The notes beneath the pieces are model-generated. The model did not search any database, was not told the DNA's origin, and saw only the letters and a program-made list of their open reading frames with translations. This document shows positions 1 through 5,236 of a stretch of 5,236 nucleotides of DNA, piece by piece. The position numbers and the translations under genes are program-made. Each line of letters opens with the position of its first letter. Position 1 is the first letter of the stretch. The stretch is taken from the NCBI GenBank assembly GCA_023261915.1, contig JALRFT010000087.1, forward strand, positions 1 through 5,236, in the 5' to 3' direction. This DNA comes from Acidimicrobiales bacterium (GTDB lineage: Bacteria > Actinomycetota > Acidimicrobiia > Acidimicrobiales > Acidimicrobilacustridaceae).

Positions 1-1132
1 CGAGCAACTGCTGGGCCTCGGCCAGCGGACGGTTGATCACCTGGGGCACCAGAACCTCATCGGCGTTGGAGCGCGACAGGTTCACCCCGATGAGAAACAG
101 ACCGAGCGCCACCACGATGAGACCGAGCACCAACAGTGCGGCGGCCCAGCCCCGACCCCGACCCCCCCGACCGGGAGGGGCCGTTCCGGGGCCGGGTGGC
201 CCACCGGCGATGGGAGCAACCGGTGGGGGCGGCGTCGAGGTCACAGCCGTAGCGGCCACCCGCTGACCGGCGAGGAACCGCTGCAGGTCAGCCTCGACGT
301 CACCGGCACTGGCGTAACGCTGCTCGGGATCTTTGCGTAACAACATGGCCGTGATGGCCTCAAGAGGAGCGGGCACCCCCGCTGCCGCCATCGACGGCAC
401 CGGTTCCTGCACGTGCTTGTAGGCGATCGCCACCGGCGTGTCACCGCTGAACGGCGGTGCGCCCGTCAACATCTCGTACAGCACACAGCCCAGTGAGTAG
501 AGGTCACTGCGCTGGTCGATGGTGCGGCCCTGGGCTTGTTCGGGTGAGAAGTAGGTAGCGGTTCCCATCACCGCCCCGGTCTGGGTCAGGTTGACCCGGT
601 CACCGGCGACGAGGGCCTGGGCGATACCGAAGTCGGCGACCTTCACTTCGCCGACACTCGAGATCATGATGGTCCCCGGCTTCACGTCACGGTGCACGAC
701 ACCGTGCCGGTGAGCGAAGTCGAGGGCGGCGGCGACCCGCGACGCAATCTCGGCCGCCTGCACGGCGGGGAGCGGGCCGCCACTACGGATCAGTTGCGAC
801 AAGCTCTGCCCGTCGACGTACTCCATGACAATGAAGTACGTCCCGAACTCCTCACCCCAGTCGTGGATGGCCACGATGTTGCCGTGGGTCAGTCGGGCGG
901 CGGCCTGCGCCTCCCGACGGAACCGCTCCACGAAAGTCTCGTCGCGGGCGTACTCGGGGAACAACACCTTGACGGCCACCGGACGGTTCAACAGCCGGTC
1001 CTCGGCGAGGTACACGTCAGCCATCCCGCCACGCGCCAGTCGCCGCTGCAGCTCGTAGCGGCCGTTGAACACCGTGGGTTCGAGCGGCTCGCCACCACCC
1101 GTTTCCGTGGGTGCACCGGGGGTGTCAGACAT
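1..1132 (-). CDS. pknB: PASTA-domain Ser/Thr protein kinase (PknB-like), 3' end missing
   Basis: Partial membrane receptor kinase. The first 377 residues are visible, and the gene runs off the left edge in frame. The Hanks-type kinase domain covers about 24-287: glycine loop RLARGGMADVYLA (31-43), VAVKVL with ATP-binding K55, helix-C ERFRREAQ with E74, IVMEYVDG hinge (101-108), catalytic loop HRDVKPGTIMI (D149, K151), DFG at 167-169, activation loop NLTQTGAVMGTATYFSPEQA (T183 and T185 match the PknB autophosphorylation sites), and DLYSLGCVLYEMLTG (210-224). A Pro/Gly/Arg-rich linker (about 298-328) precedes one membrane span (330-350). VLVPQVINRPLAEAQQLL begins a first PASTA domain, a module that binds peptidoglycan or muropeptides. 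Unusually, residue 154 is Thr where kinases almost always have Asn as a metal ligand. The ATG start lies 10 bases after the pbpA stop with no clear Shine-Dalgarno sequence. The PASTA start makes this PknB-type rather than PknA. Confidence 0.95.
   Translation of the reverse strand, partial: MSDTPGAPTETGGGEPLEPTVFNGRYELQRRLARGGMADVYLAEDRLLNRPVAVKVLFPEYARDETFVERFRREAQAAARLTHGNIVAIHDWGEEFGTYFIVMEYVDGQSLSQLIRSGGPLPAVQAAEIASRVAAALDFAHRHGVVHRDVKPGTIMISSVGEVKVADFGIAQALVAGDRVNLTQTGAVMGTATYFSPEQAQGRTIDQRSDLYSLGCVLYEMLTGAPPFSGDTPVAIAYKHVQEPVPSMAAAGVPAPLEAITAMLLRKDPEQRYASAGDVEADLQRFLAGQRVAATAVTSTPPPPVAPIAGGPPGPGTAPPGRGGRGRGWAAALLVLGLIVVALGLFLIGVNLSRSNADEVLVPQVINRPLAEAQQLL
145..196. other. Paired G-quadruplex motifs on opposite strands inside the kinase linker
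   Basis: On the minus (coding, hence mRNA) strand, positions 168 to 145 contain four G runs of 7, 4, 4 and 3 bases separated by two-base loops, a textbook quadruplex pattern. On the plus strand, 173-196 contains runs of 3, 4, 4 and 3 G with loops of 1, 7 and 2 bases. In the mRNA the C-rich part (179-173) can also pair with the G7 run (168-162) across a four-base loop, giving a 7-pair hairpin with one G-U wobble. The tract encodes the GRGGRGRG segment just before the membrane span. The motif is visible directly; any function is unproven, and G+C-rich coding DNA makes such motifs by chance. Confidence 0.45.
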
Positions 1133-1142
1133 CGGCGCCAGC

Positions 1143-2624
1143 CTAACGACCCGCCCGAGGCGGCAGGGCCAGCGCGGCGTCGAGGACGGTCCGGGCAATC
1201 GGTCCGGCGATGGAGGCGCCTGTGGCGTCACCACCCTCCTGGTTCAACACGACGACGGCGAGCGCCAGATGGGCCTCACCGGGAGGCCCGGCGAAGGCGA
1301 CGATCCACGTGTGCTGGCGTTCCGGCTCGCCGAAACCGAGCTGGGCGGTACCAGTCTTCCCGCCGACCTCAACGCCGTCGGTGGCGAGCACGGAAGCGGT
1401 GCCACGAGTGGCGACGTCCACCATGGCGTCACGCAGGATCTGGTTCTGGGACGGATCGAGTGGCGTGAGCCACGTGCGTCGTTCGTCACGCCGCACCACC
1501 CCACCACCCCGATCGGTGATCTCGCGCACCACGCTCGGCATCATCATCACCCCGCCGTTGCCGATGGCCCCGGCGACCAGCGCCATCTGCAGCGGGGTCG
1601 CCACCACGTCGTTTTGTCCAATGGAGGCCTGAGCCAACTTGGGGAGGTCCCGCGTGAAGTCGGTGGGGAACACCGACTGGGCCGGATTGGGCAGGTCGAT
1701 GGGCGCCGACGAGTTGAACCCGAAGGCCTCAGCCCCGGCGACCATGCCCTCGGGTCCCACCGTTTCAACCCCCATGCGGGAGAACGCCGTGTTGCACGAC
1801 ACCCGCAGGATCTGCACGAGATTTCCCCCACATGCCGAACCGCCGAAATTGGTGATGGGAACTTCGGTGAGTGGCGGCACCCAGGCGCTCTCCACCGGGT
1901 AGACGGGTTCGGTCGCCGTCACCGTCCCCTGGCGGATGCCTGAACCAGACGTCACGAGTTTGAAGGTCGACCCCGGGAAGTAGCGCTCCTGATAGGCCTT
2001 CGCCAACAGCGGGTTCCCCGGGGCGTCAACTAGGTCGTCCCACGCTGTCTGGGAGGCTCCGAGATCGACCGTGGATAACGCGTTCGGATCGAACGACGGG
2101 CTGGACCACAACGTGAGGATCTCTCCGGTACGCGGGTCGAGGACCACGACCGAACCCTCCCGGTCCCCAAGTGCCTCAGCGGCCACCTGTTGCAGACCGG
2201 CGTCGACCGACAGACGGACGTCACCGACCGTGGGCTTGTCAGCAAGAAGGTCCCGCCACCCCGACAACTGCTGGCCGAACGTGGAGCCGGTCAGTTCGTC
2301 GTTGTAGGTGTCTTCCACGCCGGTGGCCCCATAGAGGAACGAGAAGTACCCGGTGACGGGCGCCATCAACGCCCCGAGGGGATAGCGGCGTTCCCGCACG
2401 AACCCGCCGGCGTCACTCACCTCCACCGTCTCGGCGACGATCCGCTCGTCGGCGGAAATGATGAGGCCACGTTCCCGGGAGAAGTCACGCTGGATCTGCC
2501 GGGTGTTGGCCGGGTTGTCCCGGTAGTCGTCAGCCCGCAGGACCTGCACGAGATTGAGTTGCACGAACAGCACCACATATACGGCGATGAGCACGACGCC
2601 GAGTCGACGGATCTGGCGATTCAC
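1143..2624 (-). CDS. pbpA: Class B penicillin-binding protein, peptidoglycan D,D-transpeptidase (PbpA)
   Basis: Transpeptidase of 493 residues that crosslinks peptidoglycan stem peptides outside the membrane and is the likely partner of RodA just upstream. Residues 8-30 form an N-terminal membrane anchor. The region to about 130 is the non-catalytic PBP-dimer-like part, including RERGLIISADERIVA. The transpeptidase domain follows with all three active-site motifs: STFK with nucleophile S219 and K222 in FPGSTFKLVTSG, SCN (276-278), and KTG (423-425) in GGKTGTAQLG. ASIGQNDVVATPLQMA (333-348) is also characteristic. The length nearly equals M. tuberculosis PbpA (491 residues). Translation starts at GTG, sharing GTGA with the rodA stop; a G-rich stretch about 10 bases upstream is a poor ribosome site, so coupling to rodA translation is likely. 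The stop is TAG. Two cysteines, C265 and C277, lie beside the SxN motif. Mycobacterial PbpA is reported to be a PknB substrate; nothing here shows which residue would be modified. Confidence 0.96.
   Translation of the reverse strand: MNRQIRRLGVVLIAVYVVLFVQLNLVQVLRADDYRDNPANTRQIQRDFSRERGLIISADERIVAETVEVSDAGGFVRERRYPLGALMAPVTGYFSFLYGATGVEDTYNDELTGSTFGQQLSGWRDLLADKPTVGDVRLSVDAGLQQVAAEALGDREGSVVVLDPRTGEILTLWSSPSFDPNALSTVDLGASQTAWDDLVDAPGNPLLAKAYQERYFPGSTFKLVTSGSGIRQGTVTATEPVYPVESAWVPPLTEVPITNFGGSACGGNLVQILRVSCNTAFSRMGVETVGPEGMVAGAEAFGFNSSAPIDLPNPAQSVFPTDFTRDLPKLAQASIGQNDVVATPLQMALVAGAIGNGGVMMMPSVVREITDRGGGVVRRDERRTWLTPLDPSQNQILRDAMVDVATRGTASVLATDGVEVGGKTGTAQLGFGEPERQHTWIVAFAGPPGEAHLALAVVVLNQEGGDATGASIAGPIARTVLDAALALPPRAGR
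2621..2624 (-). promoter_or_regulatory. GTGA stop/start overlap coupling rodA to pbpA
   Basis: The TGA stop of rodA overlaps the GTG start of pbpA. Coupled translation would favour balanced amounts of the glycosyltransferase and its transpeptidase partner, which act as a complex. The upstream GGGGG run about 10 bases away is not a normal AGGAGG site, which fits dependence on upstream translation. Confidence 0.7.
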
Positions 2625-3931
2625 GGCGACCCAACCCCCACCGTCGCCGCGTACCCCCCGCGCTCGGCCGCCCGTCGGTTGTTGCCGTCAGAAATGCGCA
2701 CCAACAACGCCACGAGAAGCCAACTGCCCAAAAGACTCGACCCGCCGTAGGAGACGAACGGCAGAGTGATGCCGGTCAACGGCAGCACCCGGGTCACCCC
2801 GGCGACGATGATGAAGGCCTGCACCCCCAACAAGGCCGACAGTCCCGTGGCCAACAGCGTGTCGAACGGGTTGTCGGCGCGCACTGCCGTGCGCAGGCCG
2901 GTGCCGACGAGAAGGAGAAAAGCGGCGAGCACCGCGGTGGCCCCGAGAAGACCGAGTTCCTGGGCGATGACGGCGAAGATGAAGTCGGTCTCGGCCACCG
3001 GAATGGCCACCTGCCCGGACTGGCCCAAACCTGTCCCGAGGATCCCGCCGTCGGAAATTGCGAACGTGGACTGGGCGATCTGATAGCCCTCGCCGGCCAC
3101 GTCCTGCCACGGGTCTAGCCACACCCGTACCCGGCGCTGCACGTGATCAAAGGTGCTCCAGGCGAACACGGCGCCAACGGCGAACAGCGTTCCCCCGACG
3201 GCCAGGTACGACGCCCGTGACGTGGCAACCCACAACATCACGACGAACAACGCGAAGAACAGCAAGGACGATCCGAGATCGGTCTGGTACATCATCACGA
3301 GCAGCGACACGCCCCACGCCACCAGCACCGGCCCGAGATGCTTGGGGTCGGGGATCCGCAGACGGCCCACCCCCCACGACCCCATGGCCAACAACTCACG
3401 CTTTTCCACCAGGTAGGCGGCAAAGAACACGGCGAGGGCCACCTTGGCGAACTCGCCCGGCTGGAACGTCACTGGTCCGAGTGACACCCAGATGCGGGCA
3501 CCACCCACGGTCGTGCCCAACGGCGTAAACGGCAGAGCGATGAGGATCAGACCAAACAACCCAATGGTCCACCGGTAGGTAGAGAGGTTGCGACTGTTGC
3601 GCAACACGGCGAGCACACCGGTGAACAACCCGATACCGAGAATTGTCCACATCATCTGCAACCCGGCGAGTTCCGGATCAATGCGAGCGATCATGACGTA
3701 GCCCAAACCGTTGAGCACGGCCGCCAAGGGCACGAACGAGGGGTCAGCCTGAGGCGCCACCCATCGCATCACGAGATTCGCAACGACCAACAGGCTGGCG
3801 AGACCCGCTGCGAACAGGGCGAATCCGCCGGGAGCCGAGCCGTTGAGGCCGAGACCGGCGAGCAGGTGGGCGCCGGTAACGAACGCCCACACCAGAGCCA
3901 GCAGTCCGAGTTCGGTGTTGCGACGCCCCAT
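2621..3931 (-). CDS. rodA: SEDS-family peptidoglycan glycosyltransferase (RodA/FtsW family)
   Basis: Polytopic membrane protein of 436 residues that polymerises lipid II into glycan strands, working with a class B penicillin-binding protein. About twelve hydrophobic segments are visible (near 9-29, 35-58, 66-84, 91-110, 121-139, 161-175, 199-215, 219-237, 242-261, 317-347, 356-380 and 390-413). Family signatures are GGARIWVSLGP followed by QPGEFAK (157-163), YQTDLGSSLLFF (215-226), a WLDPW loop with GYQIAQS (271-288), GGILGTGLGQS (295-305), ETDFIFAVIAQELGLLG (314-330) and LPFVSYGGSSLL (390-401). D316 in TDFIFA matches the acidic residue known to be essential in SEDS enzymes. The gene starts with ATG six bases after the pstP stop, with a weak GGGAG about 11 bases upstream, and its TGA overlaps the pbpA GTG start. 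Family membership is near certain. RodA rather than FtsW is inferred from the place between pstP and pbpA. Confidence 0.95.
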   Translation of the reverse strand: MGRRNTELGLLALVWAFVTGAHLLAGLGLNGSAPGGFALFAAGLASLLVVANLVMRWVAPQADPSFVPLAAVLNGLGYVMIARIDPELAGLQMMWTILGIGLFTGVLAVLRNSRNLSTYRWTIGLFGLILIALPFTPLGTTVGGARIWVSLGPVTFQPGEFAKVALAVFFAAYLVEKRELLAMGSWGVGRLRIPDPKHLGPVLVAWGVSLLVMMYQTDLGSSLLFFALFVVMLWVATSRASYLAVGGTLFAVGAVFAWSTFDHVQRRVRVWLDPWQDVAGEGYQIAQSTFAISDGGILGTGLGQSGQVAIPVAETDFIFAVIAQELGLLGATAVLAAFLLLVGTGLRTAVRADNPFDTLLATGLSALLGVQAFIIVAGVTRVLPLTGITLPFVSYGGSSLLGSWLLVALLVRISDGNNRRAAERGGYAATVGVGSP

Positions 3932-3937
3932 GCCCGC

Positions 3938-5191
3938 TCAGGCTCCCGGAGCGGACGTGGGCACCGTGGTCGGCGGCACCGTCGTCGTGGGCCGGGTGGT
4001 GGTGGTCGACGCCACCACGGGCGGCGCCGCCTCACCGAGGCGCAGGGCCTGTTGCTCAGCTTCGAGCTGGGAACCCCACACCACTGGCTCGTCCAGGGCC
4101 CGGCGACCCACCTCGGTGAGATCGATCACCCGAACCCCAGTCGTCGCCACCTCAACCGGTTCGAGCCACAGCACGCCATCAGGCGGACGGCCTTGGAACA
4201 CCACCACCTCGGTGCCGTCAGGCCCCACCCCCAGGAACCACGCGTTGCGGGCCCACAGCCCCACTGCCCCCGCCGTAGCCGCGATGAGGAGCACCAACGC
4301 GGCGAGAAACACGGCCACCCGCCAGGTGAACCGGCTGCGCGGTACCGCAGGGGCCGCCGGGGGCGACTCCCCTGCCGGCGGCGGGTCGTCACCCGTGTGC
4401 ACCGACTCGGGATTAACCGGAGCAGGAAGGTCCCGGGGCCCCGTGCCCGAGACGGCGGCGGCGTCCACCACGTCGAGAACCACGACCGTGATGTTGTCGC
4501 GCCCACCCGCAGCGTTCGCCCTCGCCACGAGTTCGGCGGCGGCCTCGGTGGGATCCGCCATGCTGCGCAGCACCTCGGTGATGGTGGTGTCGTCAACTTC
4601 ATTGGTGAGACCGTCAGAGCACAGTAGGTAACGGTCACCGGTGACCGGCGACAGGTCCCACTGGTCGACCTCGACCACGACGTCGACACCGAGGGCCCGC
4701 GTAATGACGTTGCGTTGCGGATGCGTCAGTGCCTGCGAGGCGGTGATTCGACCCTCCCGCTCCCACTGCGCAACCAAGCTGTGGTCAACGGTCAGCTGCT
4801 CGATCACACCATCACTGGGACGAAGCCGGTAGGTGCGCGAATCACCGACGTTGACAAGACGCAACACGTCGGTCCCGTCGGGCCCCTCACCGCTCACGAG
4901 CGAGATGGCAGTCAACGTGGTCCCCATCCCGGCGAGTCCGGGGTCGTCGAACGCTCGGGTGATGACCGTGGCGTTGGCCTGTTCCACCGCTTCGGCAACG
5001 GCCGCCGGACCGTCGGCACCGACGAGTTCCACCACGGTCTCGGTGGCCACCGAGGACGCCACCTCACCGCCGCGATGGCCGCCCATTCCGTCGGCCACGA
5101 TCCAGAGCAGATCCGAGCAGTGATAGGCGTCCTGATTCTCGGTGCGAACCTGACCCACGTCGGTGGCCCCTCCGAAGCGCAGGACGGTCAT
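3938..5191 (-). CDS. pstP: PP2C-family Ser/Thr protein phosphatase, membrane-anchored (PstP)
   Basis: Metal-dependent phosphatase of 417 residues that removes phosphate from Ser/Thr on substrates of the neighbouring kinase, and in mycobacteria from the kinase itself. The PP2C catalytic domain covers about residues 5-242. Its motifs appear in order: RTENQDA (metal ligand D21), VADGMGGHRGG (D34, G35), GMGTTLT (89-94), VNVGDSRTYRL (113-123), DHSLV (136-140), LLCSDGLTNEV (D193) and GGRDNITVVV (D232). All expected acidic metal ligands are present. A Pro-rich linker (about 252-284) leads to one membrane span at about 292-313. The outside part (about 316-390) contains WFLGVGPDGTEVVVFQG, resembling the 'yyVG.dg..V.ifrG' signature outside the membrane in other PstP proteins. 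The end is a low-complexity Thr/Pro tail (396-413). The protein is shorter than M. tuberculosis PstP, which has 514 residues. The ATG start overlaps the upstream stop by four bases, and the PP2C fold begins within the first residues, so this start is well supported. Confidence 0.96.
   Translation of the reverse strand: MTVLRFGGATDVGQVRTENQDAYHCSDLLWIVADGMGGHRGGEVASSVATETVVELVGADGPAAVAEAVEQANATVITRAFDDPGLAGMGTTLTAISLVSGEGPDGTDVLRLVNVGDSRTYRLRPSDGVIEQLTVDHSLVAQWEREGRITASQALTHPQRNVITRALGVDVVVEVDQWDLSPVTGDRYLLCSDGLTNEVDDTTITEVLRSMADPTEAAAELVARANAAGGRDNITVVVLDVVDAAAVSGTGPRDLPAPVNPESVHTGDDPPPAGESPPAAPAVPRSRFTWRVAVFLAALVLLIAATAGAVGLWARNAWFLGVGPDGTEVVVFQGRPPDGVLWLEPVEVATTGVRVIDLTEVGRRALDEPVVWGSQLEAEQQALRLGEAAPPVVASTTTTRPTTTVPPTTVPTSAPGA
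5188..5191 (-). promoter_or_regulatory. ATGA stop/start overlap coupling fhaB-like gene to pstP
   Basis: The TGA ending the FHA-protein reading frame and the ATG of pstP share bases. No strong Shine-Dalgarno sequence precedes this ATG, so re-initiation by ribosomes finishing the upstream gene is the simplest reading. That is an inference from gene layout. Confidence 0.7.
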
Positions 5192-5236
5192 CGGAATTCG
5201 GCCACCACGCCGCCGACACCGAGCCGATCACCGGAG
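5188..5236 (-). CDS. fhaB: FHA-domain protein, C-terminal end only (FhaB/FipA-like)
   Basis: Partial gene entering from the right edge. Only the last 15 codons and a TGA stop are present, reading SGDRLGVGGVVAEFR. This resembles the final beta strands of a forkhead-associated domain, where a 'GD.i.vG...l.vr' pattern usually closes the fold. FHA domains bind phosphothreonine peptides. In mycobacteria the gene just upstream of pstP is fhaB, whose product is a substrate or adaptor of the PASTA kinases. The stop codon overlaps the pstP start in an ATGA arrangement, which supports this being the true upstream gene in frame. The call rests on a short peptide plus synteny; the FHA core, N-terminus and phosphopeptide-binding residues lie outside the window. 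Confidence 0.7.
   Translation of the reverse strand, partial: SGDRLGVGGVVAEFR

Noticed and set aside
991..1039. Kinase glycine loop lacking its first Gly (RLARGGMADV)
   Set aside because: Substitutions at the first glycine and a GGMA-type loop are seen in other bacterial Hanks kinases, so this alone does not suggest loss of activity.
1133..1142. Possible promoter or terminator between pbpA and the kinase
   Set aside because: The gap is only 10 bases and contains GGCGCC but no stem with a T-run and no -10/-35 pattern. It is too short to hold either element.
692..1943. Long plus-strand open frames (692-1468 and 1065-1943) opposite the kinase and pbpA genes
   Set aside because: Their peptides are rich in Arg, Gly, His and Pro with no domain pattern, as expected when G+C-rich genes are read on the wrong strand. 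The minus-strand frames here carry complete kinase and transpeptidase motif sets.
2688..3122. Minus-strand 144-codon frame inside rodA
   Set aside because: Out-of-frame shadow of rodA, Arg/Gly/His-rich and lacking membrane segments, while the rodA frame has all SEDS motifs.
3843..4631. Two overlapping plus-strand frames of over 250 codons opposite pstP and the start of rodA
   Set aside because: Low-complexity Arg/Ser/Thr/Pro or Arg/His/Gly peptides with no recognisable fold. They lie fully antisense to pstP, whose PP2C motifs are intact.
3938..5191. Possibility that the phosphatase is a truncated pseudogene because it is shorter than mycobacterial PstP
   Set aside because: All catalytic motifs, the membrane span and an outer domain with the family's VG...V.F.G pattern are present, and the stop sits at a normal operon spacing from rodA.

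Overview
The window is a compact, single-strand segment of the actinobacterial cell-growth and Ser/Thr-signalling cluster, corresponding to the fhaB-pstP-rodA-pbpA-(pknA)-pknB locus of Mycobacterium tuberculosis and relatives. All genes read on the minus strand, so transcription runs from high to low coordinates. The sequence is strongly G+C-rich (roughly two thirds by eye), and the gene order is diagnostic of Actinomycetota. The Thr/Pro-rich tail of the phosphatase and the apparent absence of pknA after pbpA suggest a deep or non-mycobacterial lineage, possibly Acidimicrobiia, but that placement is an inference.

Layout in transcription order: (1) the last 15 codons of an FHA-domain protein gene (fhaB-like), entering from the right edge; (2) pstP, a membrane-anchored PP2C phosphatase; (3) rodA, a SEDS peptidoglycan glycosyltransferase; (4) pbpA, a class B penicillin-binding transpeptidase; (5) a PknB-type Ser/Thr kinase with one membrane span and the start of a PASTA domain, cut by the left edge. 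The spacings are a 4-base overlap, a 6-base gap, a 4-base overlap and a 10-base gap. No non-coding stretch exceeds 10 bases, and no internal promoter or terminator was seen. The genes look like one polycistronic, translationally coupled unit.

Functional logic: RodA polymerises and PbpA crosslinks peptidoglycan, as a SEDS-bPBP pair. The PASTA kinase senses the outside and phosphorylates cytoplasmic and membrane targets. PstP reverses this, and the FHA protein reads phosphothreonine. The operon therefore joins wall-synthesis enzymes with their phospho-control.

Most of the window is conventional. The main oddities are: a Thr where protein kinases carry the nearly invariant metal-binding Asn of the catalytic loop (HRDVKPGT instead of HRDVKPxN); a G-rich tract with quadruplex and hairpin potential on both strands in the juxtamembrane-linker part of the kinase gene; a PASTA kinase directly after pbpA with no pknA between; and a phosphatase ending in a Thr/Pro repeat tail. 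I found no sign of mobile elements, CRISPR, RNA genes or a clearly new system.
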